Part shown: positions 24,103-33,619 of the stretch, in pieces
How the letters are laid out: each line of letters begins with the position of its first letter
How positions within the stretch are numbered: the stretch's first letter is position 1
DNA from: Streptomyces olivochromogenes
GTDB taxonomy: Bacteria > Actinomycetota > Actinomycetes > Streptomycetales > Streptomycetaceae
Length of the DNA stretch: 59,067 nucleotides
Reading direction: 5' to 3'
NCBI RefSeq assembly: GCF_001514115.1
Contig: NZ_KQ948490.1
Location: 1-59,067, forward strand
Made by a program: the position numbers and the translations under genes
Notes under the pieces: model-generated
Database searches by the model: none
What the model saw: only the letters and a program-made list of their open reading frames with translations
Told to the model about the DNA's origin: nothing

Positions 24103-24750
24103 GTGCCCAAGCCCGTGGCCCGCGAGCCGATGCGACGTAATTCACGGTCCAACCGGGCGCGCATCCTGGCCACGGCCCGCCAGGAACTGGGGCGGAACCC
24201 TGACGTCACCCTGGAGGAACTCGCGCACGCCGCCGGTGTCGTGCGGCGCACCCTCTTCGGGCACTTTCCCGGACGCGCGGCATTGCTGGAGGCTCTTGCC
24301 GAGGAGGCGTCCGAGGCGATTCGGAGCGTCGTCTCGGACGGAGCGAACTCGACGGAGCCGGCCGAGCGGGCCCTCGCGTACTTCGTGCTTTCCGTGTGGC
24401 CTGTAGGGGACCGCTACCGGATGCTCGTGGCGCTGGCGCGCAAGGACCTGGGTATGGAACGCGTGGCCGAGATCCTTGCGCCGGCCCGCGACGAGGCCAC
24501 GGTCATCCTGGAGCGAGGGCAGCGGGACGGCGTCTTTCACACCCATCTGCCGTCCGCTGTGCTGAGCGCCGGACTGGAAGCCATGACGGTCGCGCTGCTG
24601 GAGGCGGTCAACACCGGGGCCCTGGACGACGACGGAACCCGGGTCGCCGTCGCCACGCTCATCGCGGCCGGTGTGCCGGAGGAACAGGCGGGTGCGGTGG
24701 TCGACGACGTCGCGTCCGCGGCGGTCGCGGAGGCTGCCGCCGACGCGTGA
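24103..24750 (+). CDS. TetR-family transcriptional regulator
   Basis: A 215-residue regulator with an N-terminal TetR helix-turn-helix: SRARILATAR-like SNRARILATARQELG, VTLEELAHAAGVVRRTLFGHF and PGRAALLEALAEE. The ligand domain includes YFVLSVWPVGDRYRML and ILERGQRDGVFHTHLP. These two segments recur in the TetR at 25807, so the pair are paralogues. The GTG start at 24103 has GAGG 8 bases upstream. No intact target gene adjoins it; the only downstream neighbour is a fragment. Confidence 0.88.
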   Translation: MPKPVAREPMRRNSRSNRARILATARQELGRNPDVTLEELAHAAGVVRRTLFGHFPGRAALLEALAEEASEAIRSVVSDGANSTEPAERALAYFVLSVWPVGDRYRMLVALARKDLGMERVAEILAPARDEATVILERGQRDGVFHTHLPSAVLSAGLEAMTVALLEAVNTGALDDDGTRVAVATLIAAGVPEEQAGAVVDDVASAAVAEAAADA

Positions 24751-24754
24751 GCCG

Positions 24755-24901
24755 CATTGGGACTGGCTCGACGGGGACGACGCGGCCTCGAACCTGGCCG
24801 AGATGCTGCTACGCATGCTGGGCGTTCCCTCGGAGGACGCCCACGACGTCGCCCGGCGCCCGCTGCCCGACGTCGACGGCGCGCCGAGAGCACGTACCTG
24901 A
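24755..24901 (+). pseudogene. C-terminal fragment, probably of another TetR-type regulator
   Basis: An open plus-strand frame encodes PHWDWLDGDDAASNLAEMLL and RMLGVPSEDAHDVARRPLPD, then stops. The pattern (NLAEMLLRMLGVP-x-DA-H-x-x-ARRPLP) resembles the extreme C-terminus of some Streptomyces TetR regulators. No DNA-binding half is present. It begins just after the intact TetR and is in a different frame from it. Confidence 0.45.
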
Positions 24902-24914
24902 CACCCGCGAGGGA

Positions 24915-25697
24915 TCATTTGGACGACGAACTCGGGTGGAAGGTGACCGCCTTGCCGGTGAAGCGGGCGCTGATCCCGCTCTTCGTCGTGGTGACCGACC
25001 GCAGGCGCAGCTCCTCGGGGATGTTCTGGAGGGGGACGGGCTCTTCCAAGGCCCTTTCCAGCAGGGCCTTCACGGGAGGGAGCAACTCGCCCTGGGTGAC
25101 ACGGACGTCCTTGAAGGCGATGCGGTTGCCGCCGGCCGCCGAGACGGCGGTACTCACGGTCACCTCGCCGACGAGCGGCAGGTCGACCCGCACGTCCACC
25201 CGGCCCGGCTCGTCGCCCTGCGAGACCTCCAGGCCGAGCCCGCCCGACACGTCCTCGTACGACAGGAAGGCGGTCGCCTCGACGCTGCGCGCACGGGCCT
25301 CGCCGGCGCTCCCCGAAGTCTTCAACCCGTCGAGGCCGACGGTCAGTTCCGTCACCGGCAGCGGCCGGGTCGTTCCGCTCGCCGGGATGTCGTGGGCGGT
25401 GATGTCGACGTGCCGCAGGCTGCCCTCGGCCAGCTGGGTGAGTACGGGAAAGCCGCTGACGTGTACAGAAGGGCGCTGCGGGGTCGCCATGCCCTCCTGG
25501 AACGCCTCCGCCGTACGGCTCTCCGCGCGGGCCGCGGCAACACGGTCGACGGCGACGGCGCCGGCCAGCACCACCGCCAGGGACGCGACGGCGATGATCC
25601 TGCGCCGCCTCCTCGGGGCAGGGGAGCTCACGTGCAAGGCAGCGTCGCCGTAATGCGGCTCGCCCACGGGCCCCTCGTCATGCTGGGACTGGTGCAT
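24915..25697 (-). CDS. DUF2993/LmeA-like phospholipid-binding protein
   Basis: 260 residues. A cytoplasmic N-terminus ends in PRRRRR, followed by one hydrophobic segment (IIAVASLAVVLAGAVAV). A DUF2993-type extracytoplasmic domain follows, with VHVSGFPVLTQLAEGSLRHVDI and a C-terminal LRSVTTTKSGISARFTG. LmeA, a mycobacterial relative, binds phosphoinositides in the envelope. I chose ATG 25697 because AAAGGAA lies just upstream. It shares its strand with the TetR at 25807, which lies about 110 bases upstream. Confidence 0.82.
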   Translation of the reverse strand: MHQSQHDEGPVGEPHYGDAALHVSSPAPRRRRRIIAVASLAVVLAGAVAVDRVAAARAESRTAEAFQEGMATPQRPSVHVSGFPVLTQLAEGSLRHVDITAHDIPASGTTRPLPVTELTVGLDGLKTSGSAGEARARSVEATAFLSYEDVSGGLGLEVSQGDEPGRVDVRVDLPLVGEVTVSTAVSAAGGNRIAFKDVRVTQGELLPPVKALLERALEEPVPLQNIPEELRLRSVTTTKSGISARFTGKAVTFHPSSSSK

Positions 25698-25806
25698 GGC
25701 TTTCCTTTCGGGTCCTCTCGGGAAGTGATCTCCAGTCGCTCGCACAAGCTGCCGGAGTCGGAGTCGGACTTGACCTTGGATTTGGACTTGGACTCGGACG
25801 GGATTT

Positions 25807-26442
25807 CTAGGCGCCGACGGGCTCGGGACGGCCGAGCCGACGGACCTGTGCGACGGCGAGGTCGACGTCCGCCCCCACGGCGATCAGGGCGGCGGTCGCG
25901 GCGCGCGTGCCGTCGTCGCGCCAGGTTCCGGCGTTCACACACTCCAGGAGCGCCAGCAGATGCCCTTCGAGTGCCCGACTGAGCGGCCCGGGCGGGACGC
26001 TGGCCCGGAAGACGCCCTGCCGCTGCCCCTGCTCGATGATCGACGCCGCCATGTCGCGGGCGGGGGCGAGGACTTCGTCCATGCGCTCCGCTCCCAGGTC
26101 CTGAGGCGCGAGTCTCAGCAGCATGCGATAGCGGTCGCCGACGGGCCACAGGGCCAGGACGAAGCGGGCCATGGTGGTTGCGGTGTCGGGATCGTGGAAC
26201 GTTGCGGCCGCCAGTGCCCGTCGCAACGCCTCCGCGGCGTCCGTGACGAGCCCCTCGACCAGCGCCGGCCGGCCGGCGAAGTGGTCGTAGACGGTACGAC
26301 GCGCCACGCCGGCTGCCTCGGCGATGTCACTGAGGCTGCTGTCGGGATCGTGGCCGAGTTGCTGCCTTGCCGCTTCGAGGATGCGGGCCCGCGTGAGCTG
26401 TGTCTGGCGGCGCCCGCCGCCTGTGACGCGTGGGCTGATCAT
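25807..26442 (-). CDS. TetR-family repressor divergent from a decayed MFS gene
   Basis: 211 residues. The helix-turn-helix region is LTRARILEAARQQLG with SLSDIAEAAGVARRTVYDHF and AGRPALVEGL. The ligand domain has FVLALWPVGDRYRMLLRL. ATG 26442 has GGAGG 6 bases upstream. Two near-identical palindromes lie 38-82 bases upstream, between it and the MFS remnant, and are the probable operators for autorepression and exporter control. It is a paralogue of the TetR at 24103. Confidence 0.9.
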   Translation of the reverse strand: MISPRVTGGGRRQTQLTRARILEAARQQLGHDPDSSLSDIAEAAGVARRTVYDHFAGRPALVEGLVTDAAEALRRALAAATFHDPDTATTMARFVLALWPVGDRYRMLLRLAPQDLGAERMDEVLAPARDMAASIIEQGQRQGVFRASVPPGPLSRALEGHLLALLECVNAGTWRDDGTRAATAALIAVGADVDLAVAQVRRLGRPEPVGA

Positions 26443-26479
26443 GTCGGACCTCCGGTCGACGGGGAGGGCGTCTCGATAC

Positions 26480-26524
26480 TTGCACATCGATGGGCAACAA
26501 ACTAATTTGCACATCGTTGAGCAA
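26480..26524. promoter_or_regulatory. Two tandem palindromic TetR operators
   Basis: TTGCACATCGATGGGCAA (26480-26497) and TTGCACATCGTTGAGCAA (26507-26524) are 18-base imperfect palindromes whose starts are 27 bases apart. The outer TTGC/GCAA arms are perfect in both. They occupy the AT-richer gap between the tetR start and the divergent MFS remnant. Binding by the adjacent TetR is inferred from position and symmetry. Confidence 0.82.
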
Positions 26525-26614
26525 ATATCTGCCCGCAGTGCCGTGGCCGTGCCCGCATTGACCCTGCAGACCCACCGCCCCTTGAAGCTGCCGCTTCGCC
26601 CTGAGGAACTTCCG

Positions 26615-27913
26615 ATGCCGTTCTTTGCCCACACGCCCGCCGAGAAGATGACGGAGCCGTACCCACGACGCTGGTGGGCCCTGCTGGTGCTGTGCCTGAG
26701 CCTGCTGATCGTGGCCGCGCCCGACATGACCCGGGACCTCGGCCTGTCCAGATCATGGGCGTCGGCGCCGCCGTCGTGATGCCGGCCACCCTGTCGCTGC
26801 TCGTCGCGATCTTCCCGAGGGCGGACCGTGCCAAGGCCATCACGGCCTGGAGCGCAACCTCCGGCCTCGCCATCGCCGCCGGTCCACCGCCGGTCCGCTG
26901 GCGGCCGGCTGGCTGCTGGAGAACCACGCCTGGGGCTCGACCTTCCTGATGAACGTCCCCATCGCGGTCGTCGGCGTCGTCGGCGCACTGCTCCTGGTGC
27001 CGCCGTCGAAGGCGGAGAAGATGGGCGGGATCGACTACGTCGGCGGTCTGCTCTCGATCGTCACCGTCGGCAGCCTGGTCTACGCGACCATCGACGGGCC
27101 CGCACTTCGGCTGGGGCCACCGGCCCCATCGCCGCGGCCGAGGTCGCCGGTCTCGGCCTGCCGGCCTTCGTCGCGTGGGAGCTGCGCCACCCCCATCCCA
27201 TGCTCGACGTACGCAAGTTCAAGGAGCGCCCCTTCAGCGGCTCCATGCTCGCGGTGTTGTTCTTCTTCTTCGGCGCCTTCGGCTCGATCTACTACGCCAC
27301 CCAGTTCCTCCAGTTCATCCTCGGCTACAACGCGCTGGACACCGGCGTACGACTGCTGCCGCTGGCCGGGGCCGTCTTCGTCGGCGCCGCGGTGACCGGA
27401 CGACTGGCCCCGAAGCTGGGCGTGAAGCCGGTGGTGGGAACCGGCATGGTGGTCGGCACCGCGGGCGTCTTCCTGCTCACGCGGATCGAGTCGGGCTCGA
27501 CCTACACCGACTTCCTGACACCTTTGCTGCTGCTCGGCTTCGCAATCGGTCTGAGCCTGTCCCCGGCCACCGACACCTTCATGGGCTCCTTCCCCGAGTC
27601 GGAGCTGGGCGTCGGAGGCGGCGCCAACGACACCACGCTGGAACTCGGCGCCTCCCTGGGCATCGCCATCCTCGGCTCGCTCCTCGCCACGTCCTACAAG
27701 GACAAGCTGACCGACCCGCTCGGCGGCCACCTCCCGCCCGCCGCGACGGACACCGCCAAGGACTCGGTGGGCGGCGGCCTCATCATGGCCGCCGGAACCC
27801 TGAGAGTCCTGGCGGTCCTGCCCGGCCGCCGGGCCACCGGCAAGCACCGCCAGGAGGAGCCGGCGGCACTGGAGGCCGACCGGGGCGAGGAGTACGCCGA
27901 CTCCGTCGGGTGA
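26615..27913 (+). pseudogene. Decayed DHA2-type MFS exporter
   Basis: The reading begins normally (MPFFAHTPAEKM, TM1 WWALLVLCLSLLIVA) but TM1-TM3 are missing. A deletion joins PDMTRDLGLS to the motif GVGAAVVMPATLSLL in another frame. Further frameshifts fall near 26885 (after SGLAIAAG) and near 27112 (in TIDGP). The last TM region is also shortened near 27790. The stretch 27160-27780 is a well-conserved TM8-TM13 region with RKFKERPFSGSMLAVL. At least three independent lesions mean no functional protein is made, even though the paired TetR and its operators look intact. Confidence 0.88.
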
Positions 27914-28091
27914 TCCGCGCGGACTCCTGAGAATCCTGCCCGGCCTCCTCCGGCCCAGGAGCTGATCGGCTGGGCCGAGCTCGGTCGGAGTTCTTGGGGC
28001 ATGCAGGAGATCCGCACCGGGCCCTCTCGCCGCAGCGTTGTCAGTGGTGATCGGTATGGTCGGCGCACTTGATCAGCTGAGGAGTGCAAGC

Positions 28092-29957
28092 GTGAAACAT
28101 CCGGCCGAACTGGACAACGTGCAGTGGCACACCCTGACGCACGCATACGGCTCCGCCGAGGACGTGCCTGAGCTGATCAAGGCGCTCTATCAAGGCGACG
28201 AGGAGACTGCCGGGGAGGCGATCTATGAGCTCTACGGCAACATCCACCACCAGGGCACGGTCTACCCGGCGTCGGCACCCGCAGTCCCCTTCCTCGCCCA
28301 CGCCGTACATCACGCCTCAGGCAGGCGAGAAGAGCTGCTGATACTGCTCGCCACCCTCGCCGACCACGACCCGGAGGACATCGAATCGCCGCACTGGCCC
28401 GGCAGTTCACCCGCCGCGGTGTGCGCGGAACTCTGCGGGGTGCTCCCGGGGCTACTGCCCTGCCTCGCGGACGCTGAGCGTGTGGTGCGCCGGGCTGCGC
28501 TCCGGGTCGTCGCAGCCGTGGCCGAGCTGCTCCCGTACGAGCTGCGGGCCTCGGCCATCGAACAGATCGACGTGCTCTACGCCACCGATCCCGTCCCAGC
28601 GGTGCGGGCGGACGCACTGGTCGTCCTGAACCGGTTTGGCCGGCTTCTGGAGCCACTCGACAGCCCGCTGCCCGAGGTCCGACTCGCCGCGGCCATGCTG
28701 GCCGCCGAACGGTCCGGACCGCCGTACCCGGCTGAGCTTGTGGAAGTCATCGCCGAGGACGGCGCCGAACCCGACCCGGGGGACGACGACTTCCCGTGGT
28801 CGGGCACCACCACCCGGGACGAGCCGCTCACCCGCCTGCTCACCCGGGATCCGGACGCCGGCCTCGCCGTGGCCGCCCGTTGGATCGTGGCCGGAGACCT
28901 CGGCTCGCGCGGTTCCTGGCTGGCCCAGGAAATAGCCAGGACCTGGCGCGACCAGGAGCCCCAGGTCCTGGACCTGATGCTGGCCGCCTTGCCCCACCAG
29001 AAGGACGCCCGCGCCCTCGTCAGCCGCCTGCGCACCATGGGCCACTGGATCGAGCACCTGCCCGAGCCGGGCGCCGAACTCCGGGACGTGCTGCACCAGT
29101 ACGCAGTTGCCGACGACGAGACCGCCGAGCCGGCGCTGCTCGCCCTGGTGCGCTCCCGCGACCCCCGCGCCCTGGACCTGGTGCTGCGCCGCCCCAGCGC
29201 CCAGCTGCTCGGAGCGGTGGCGCGGCACTTCCCCGAGGCGGCCGACCAACTGATACCCGTGATCCGCCGTGAGCTGGCAGCGGGCGCCACCGGGAACACT
29301 GGCATCGCCCTGGTCGGGGCCCTGGCGCCGTTCGGTGCCGCTGCCCGCCAAGCCCAGCCCGAACTGGTCGACTGCCTCAAGACCCGGCGCGCGGCCATCG
29401 TCGCCGCCCGCCAAATCGGGCTCAACGGCATACGGACGCGGGAGATCACCGACCTGCTGCGCGACGCCTCGCAGAGCACCGACCCCTCGCTGAGTGCCGC
29501 GGCAGCTGTGGCCGACTACCAGCTGACCGGTAACGTCGGTGCGGCGCTTCGCACCCTCGAAGGGCTTCTCTCTGCCCGGGGCCAGACCCACTGGTACCTG
29601 AGCTGTCTGCAGCCGCTGGGCAGCGCCGCCGCTCCGCTGCTGCCGTTCATCGAGCCTCTCCTGGGGGCAGGGTACGAGTGGACTCGGATGGCGGCCGCCG
29701 AGGCCCATCACTGGATCACCGGGTCCCCGGACCGCGCCGTCCCCGTCCTCGTCGAGCTGATCGGCCCCACCCCGGTCGGCCTCCGCGCCCTCAAGGCCCT
29801 CGCCGCCACCCGCCAGGTCCCAGAGGAGCTCCACCCCACTCTTCGCTCCTTCGCCTTCTCCCCGCTCCGCCTGCTCAATGACTCGCCGCTGTCCGGACAG
29901 GACCATCCGGACGAAGAACTCCGCACCCTGGCCCGAATGTTGATCGATGCCGACTAG
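28092..29957 (+). CDS. HEAT/ARM-repeat protein
   Basis: 621 residues built of repeated amphipathic helices, for example VVRRAALRVVAAVAEL, PAVRADALVVLNRFG and PEVRLAAAMLAAERSG. This is the pattern of HEAT repeats that form curved binding scaffolds. There are no catalytic motifs, signal peptide or membrane segments. I prefer GTG 28092, which has GAGGAG 7 bases upstream and gives the family-like start VKHPAELDNVQWHTLTHAYG. In-frame starts at 28038 and 28056 lack a ribosome site. Function unknown; partner binding is the likely role. It stands alone. Confidence 0.8.
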   Translation: MKHPAELDNVQWHTLTHAYGSAEDVPELIKALYQGDEETAGEAIYELYGNIHHQGTVYPASAPAVPFLAHAVHHASGRREELLILLATLADHDPEDIESPHWPGSSPAAVCAELCGVLPGLLPCLADAERVVRRAALRVVAAVAELLPYELRASAIEQIDVLYATDPVPAVRADALVVLNRFGRLLEPLDSPLPEVRLAAAMLAAERSGPPYPAELVEVIAEDGAEPDPGDDDFPWSGTTTRDEPLTRLLTRDPDAGLAVAARWIVAGDLGSRGSWLAQEIARTWRDQEPQVLDLMLAALPHQKDARALVSRLRTMGHWIEHLPEPGAELRDVLHQYAVADDETAEPALLALVRSRDPRALDLVLRRPSAQLLGAVARHFPEAADQLIPVIRRELAAGATGNTGIALVGALAPFGAAARQAQPELVDCLKTRRAAIVAARQIGLNGIRTREITDLLRDASQSTDPSLSAAAAVADYQLTGNVGAALRTLEGLLSARGQTHWYLSCLQPLGSAAAPLLPFIEPLLGAGYEWTRMAAAEAHHWITGSPDRAVPVLVELIGPTPVGLRALKALAATRQVPEELHPTLRSFAFSPLRLLNDSPLSGQDHPDEELRTLARMLIDAD

Positions 29958-30157
29958 TTGGCTGTCGCTTCGACATAGGCGTACGCGTAGAACTGGGTCA
30001 CCAGTTTGGGCTCCGGCTTCAGCTCGCGTCGACTTGCGTCGCTGACACGAACGAGTAACCGGTGGTCCGCCACACGCAGCCGTGGCCAGCTCCCGACCTG
30101 CTGAGTCTGCCCGGAGACCAACCGGCCGGCGGCAGTCACGGCAAGACCGTTGCCGCA

Positions 30158-31489
30158 CTAGGGCAGCGAGGCGATCCAGCCGATCGCCCTCAGGCCGGGC
30201 AGGTAGAAGTACTCGCCGCCCCGGACGGTCACGAAGCGCGGCAACCCGGTGAGTCGGCGGCGGACCGGCTTACCGGGAATGGTGTAGGTGTCGGTGCCGT
30301 CATGGTTGCCGGTGAGCGGGTCCTTCTCGGTGCCGAGGCCGACGAAGTCGCCGTCGTTCAACCAGACCTGCTGGATGAACTCGAACTGCCGGAACAGGCT
30401 CGCTCCCAGGAAGATGAAGATGATGCCGCGCTCCGCCCCGTCGTCCTCCAGTACACCGTCCGGGAGGACGGATCCGTAGGCTGCGCCGCGCCGGAGCAGC
30501 CGATGCGTGTTCACCGCGACCACACTGTCCTTGAGGCTGTCCCTGGGGTTGACGCGCCGGATGTGGGCGCCGTGCGGCACGCGCTGTCCGTGCGGATCAT
30601 CGTCGTAGTAGAGGAAGTCGTTGTTGCGCATCGGGTCGACCGCCAGGTCGGGATCGTCCCTGTCCGGTGACAGGGCAAGCGGCGCACCGCTGCGCCAGCG
30701 GCCGATCATCTTCGCGGCGATCAGTTCCTCGTCCTCGGGTGACTTGGCGTGGTCGCGCAGGTATCGGCGGAACGCCGCCACGTCGGAGTGGAATTGCCGG
30801 AACGCGAGGTAAGCGCCGTTACGGCCGAGCGCGTCGGGCACCGGCGCGTCAGGCAGTTTTCCTGATTCATCCTGGTAGCCGAGGATGAATTCTCCGGGCC
30901 AGATCTCGTCATGACCGGGCAGTGGAGGACTCGTACTTCCACGGATGTGCGGTCCACCTATGCCGTCGCGAAAACCGAAGTGCTCACGTCCCGAACGCGG
31001 GACGCCTACGTCGAGTTGATAGACCAGGCTCACTCCGCCAAGGCGCCCGGCTGCGGTGCGCGGTTCCTGCAGCGCCCCGGCCTCTTCCGAGAGGATCAGC
31101 ACCCCGATGTGAACGTCCCGGCTGCCCAGCGGCGGGACCCAGTTGCTCGGGTCGTTCGCCCCGGTGTCGCCGAGCACATTCTTACGGGCAGCCATGCCCT
31201 CGCGAAACTCTGCCGAGAACGAGGCGAGAGACTCCGCCGGAACTCCCAGCCGCTCAAGGCCGCTGTAGGTGAACGCGATGTTGAGGGTGAAGGGTCGTGG
31301 GCTCTCCCAATCCGCGCAACTCGTTATCTTCGGCAGGATGCCACGCAGCGACTGCCTCGCCGCACCGGCGTCATCGATCCGGTACAGCAGGTACACGCCG
31401 TGGTAGTCGTCGGGGCGTCGGCGCAGCAACGTGCCCTGGATGTCGTCGAATTCCAGGGTCGGGACTGTGCGCCCGGCTGATTCGCTCAT
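30158..31489 (-). CDS. Dye-decolorizing (DyP-type) heme peroxidase
   Basis: 443 residues. The distal motif is FGFRDGIGGP (catalytic Asp175 in the GxxDG element). The proximal heme-ligand region is GAHIRRVNPRD (His309). The C-terminal IFIFLGASLFRQFEFIQQVW and DPLTGNHDGTDTYTIP are usual for the longer DyP subgroup. No Tat or Sec signal is visible, so it is probably cytoplasmic. Its start overlaps the stop of the upstream gene (ATGA at 31486-31489), so the two proteins are produced together. No encapsulin gene or obvious encapsulin-targeting tail is present. Confidence 0.92.
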   Translation of the reverse strand: MSESAGRTVPTLEFDDIQGTLLRRRPDDYHGVYLLYRIDDAGAARQSLRGILPKITSCADWESPRPFTLNIAFTYSGLERLGVPAESLASFSAEFREGMAARKNVLGDTGANDPSNWVPPLGSRDVHIGVLILSEEAGALQEPRTAAGRLGGVSLVYQLDVGVPRSGREHFGFRDGIGGPHIRGSTSPPLPGHDEIWPGEFILGYQDESGKLPDAPVPDALGRNGAYLAFRQFHSDVAAFRRYLRDHAKSPEDEELIAAKMIGRWRSGAPLALSPDRDDPDLAVDPMRNNDFLYYDDDPHGQRVPHGAHIRRVNPRDSLKDSVVAVNTHRLLRRGAAYGSVLPDGVLEDDGAERGIIFIFLGASLFRQFEFIQQVWLNDGDFVGLGTEKDPLTGNHDGTDTYTIPGKPVRRRLTGLPRFVTVRGGEYFYLPGLRAIGWIASLP

Positions 31490-32040
31490 TCCTGCACCGT
31501 GTCGAGCAGTTGGTTGAAGGCGTTGGTGACCCGCAGACTCTTCGTGATGTCACGAGGTGTCGCCTCCGGGTCCGGGCTGCCGTACCAGATGCCGGCCTCG
31601 ACCTGGTATTTCGCGATGTACTGGAGTGTCTCGTCCGGCGATTTCACGCCCGGGTAGCCCTCCGCGACTTCAGTGAAGATGTAGTCGATCCATGGACCCG
31701 CGAAGCGAATGACATCCTGAACGTAAGGCATGAAGTCATCGCTGTAGGTGGCAGCGAAGAGCAGCTGCTGATCGTCGTTGATCAAGCAAACACGCAGGTC
31801 GTGGACGGTGCCGAGCCTGCCCTCCCAGTAGGGAGCCTCGATCTGCGCCTTCTTCGCCCGTTCACGGAAGACGGACGGACCGGTCGGCTGAATCACTGGA
31901 GCGACCAGCGTGAATTCCGCGCGGTTGCCGACCCGGGTGCCCGCCCCCTCGGTCTGCCGCCGGGGCTCCTGGGTGTACCGGCCGATTTCCTCCGCGGTCA
32001 CGTGCGGCGAGATCGGGTCGTAGGTGCTTGCGTCGAACAT
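31486..32040 (-). CDS. DyP-operon partner protein of unknown function
   Basis: 184 residues, soluble and acidic, starting MFDASTYDPISPHVTAEEIG. The core has LGTVHDLRVCLINDDQQLLF, then AATYSDDFMPYVQDVI and FTEVAEGYPGVKSPDETL. The pattern of a hydrophobic strand, LLF and then a helix recalls the ferredoxin-like (DyP/EthD-type) fold, but I cannot confirm this. It is the first gene of a two-gene operon and its stop overlaps the DyP peroxidase start. A chaperone, substrate-feeding or electron-donor role for the peroxidase is speculation. Confidence 0.72.
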   Translation of the reverse strand: MFDASTYDPISPHVTAEEIGRYTQEPRRQTEGAGTRVGNRAEFTLVAPVIQPTGPSVFRERAKKAQIEAPYWEGRLGTVHDLRVCLINDDQQLLFAATYSDDFMPYVQDVIRFAGPWIDYIFTEVAEGYPGVKSPDETLQYIAKYQVEAGIWYGSPDPEATPRDITKSLRVTNAFNQLLDTVQE

Positions 32041-32136
32041 GGCGATGACTTCCTTCAGACGAGGGCCTGCTCGGAGGACCCGGACCGGGGCGTCGCCTGC
32101 CTCAGCCCTCCGTCAGGCTGGCATGTCGGCACCATC

Positions 32137-32153
32137 AAGGGGATTATTCCCTT
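32137..32153. promoter_or_regulatory. 17-bp palindrome upstream of the DyP operon
   Basis: AAGGGGATTATTCCCTT is symmetric apart from its centre and one pair. It lies about 100 bases upstream of the partner gene, in the divergent gap shared with the DUF4331 gene. A regulator-binding site is plausible; no adjacent regulator gene points to its owner. Confidence 0.5.
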
Positions 32154-32260
32154 AGTACCAATCTCCATCAGATTGTCGTGTTGTGCGCCCAGTGGTCTTG
32201 CCGCTCTCTCCTCCCGGGCACATGAGAGGTGCCCCCGGGCAACGGCCCGCATGGTGGTCT

Positions 32261-32313
32261 GGGCCGCACAAGATCTGCCGAAGGTCGGTGGGCCGCACAA
32301 GATCTGCCGAAGG
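32261..32313. repeat. Two 24-bp direct repeats in the DyP/DUF4331 divergent promoter region
   Basis: The 24-base sequence GGGCCGCACAAGATCTGCCG followed by AAGG occurs at 32261-32284 and again at 32290-32313, a 29-base period with a 5-base spacer. The gap (32041-32479) has no gene. Direct repeats of this length in a divergent promoter may be binding sites or a recent duplication. Confidence 0.75.
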
Positions 32314-32479
32314 AAGGTCACCGGGCCCACATGCTCGGTGCCGTCGCGGTGATGTGCGGATGTGTCCGGCCGCGCTGGGACACCGTCGCGTACGTCGCCG
32401 AGGCACTGGAACCGTGTAAGACGCGGGGCACTGTACAGACGGCTACCTGGCGCGGATTCCCATCGAGGGAGGTCATGCA

Positions 32480-33619
32480 GTGTCGGACCACCTGTCCAGC
32501 CTGCGTGCGATACAGGACCCGGTCATCGACCTGACCGACTTGTACTTCTTTCCCGTCCCCGATGTACCAGGTCGGCTGGCCGTGGTGCTCAACCTGTTCC
32601 CCGGGGCGCAGCCAGGAGCGGCCTTCTCCGACGCCGTCCTCTACCGCATACGGTTGGCACCCGCGGACATCGGCCCCGATGCCGTGGTCCGGGCCCGCGG
32701 TGAGGACGCCGTCTCGTTCGACGTCACCTTCACGGACATCGAAGCGGACACCGGTGACCAGAGCGGCGCGCTCGGCTACGGAGGTGACCGTGCGGTCGCT
32801 TTCCGTACCGGGGAGAAGGGCGCCGTACGCGAATCCGCAGTGTCGATCTTCGCCGGGCTGCGTCGAGATCCCTTCTTCATGGACGTCAAAAGCGAGATCC
32901 GCACACGCGCTACCCGCCGGCTCGCATTCACCGCTCCCGGCGTGGACGCCGTCGCGGGACAGAACGTACTGAGCATCGTCCTGGAACTCGACTCGGACGC
33001 TGTCCTCGGCACCGGCCGCTCGGCGCTATGGGCCGCTACGGGGGAGTCTCTCAGCAGGGGAACACCGGCGGCACGTTTCGAACGCATCGGCCGCCCCGAA
33101 GCGAAGAACGTGCTTCTGTCGGTCAACGGAAACGACACCGTGAACGCGACCGTGGATCTGCGCGACCTGTACAACCTGGACGACCCCTTCGACGTCCCAC
33201 CGGAGTCCGCAGCCGCCTACCGCGCTCGACTCGACGCGAATCTCGCCATGTTCGATCAGCTGGATGACGCCATCGCTTGGCCGTTCACCGACGGTCAACA
33301 CCACCCACTCACCGAGACACTTCTCCACGACCACTTGGTCCTGGACGTCGCAAAGCCGTTCGGCGAACACGGATACCTCGACGTCGAGCGCGGCGCCCTC
33401 ACCGGTCGGGGCCACGAAACCTGTGGCGGACGTTGGTTGAACGACGACGTCATCGACATCCTGTATTCGGTGATCGTCGGCGGCTGGAACGGCAGACCGG
33501 TCCGCGACGGAGTGGACGCCGCCGTCATCCCCGCGTCGCGTGCATTCCCCTACCTGGCCGCGGCCAACCCTGCCCCGCCCGCACTGGAGGTCGGAGCGAT
33601 TCTTGAACCCTCGGACTGA
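32480..33619 (+). CDS. DUF4331 family protein
   Basis: 379 residues. The N-terminus SDHLSSLRAIQDPVIDLTDLYFF is the family hallmark, where the short (H/D)-rich segment precedes DLTDLY. Later features are GLRRDPFFMDV and GRWLNDDVIDILYSVI near the end. Function is not established for the family. It lacks a signal peptide here. The GTG start has GGGAGG 7 bases upstream. Divergent from the DyP operon and followed by a TPR gene that overlaps its stop. Confidence 0.82.
   Translation: MSDHLSSLRAIQDPVIDLTDLYFFPVPDVPGRLAVVLNLFPGAQPGAAFSDAVLYRIRLAPADIGPDAVVRARGEDAVSFDVTFTDIEADTGDQSGALGYGGDRAVAFRTGEKGAVRESAVSIFAGLRRDPFFMDVKSEIRTRATRRLAFTAPGVDAVAGQNVLSIVLELDSDAVLGTGRSALWAATGESLSRGTPAARFERIGRPEAKNVLLSVNGNDTVNATVDLRDLYNLDDPFDVPPESAAAYRARLDANLAMFDQLDDAIAWPFTDGQHHPLTETLLHDHLVLDVAKPFGEHGYLDVERGALTGRGHETCGGRWLNDDVIDILYSVIVGGWNGRPVRDGVDAAVIPASRAFPYLAAANPAPPALEVGAILEPSD

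Noticed and set aside
29954..30139. 61-codon minus-strand frame after the HEAT gene
   Set aside because: It contains plausible-looking residues (PRLRVADHRLLVRVSD) but no start context or recognised family.
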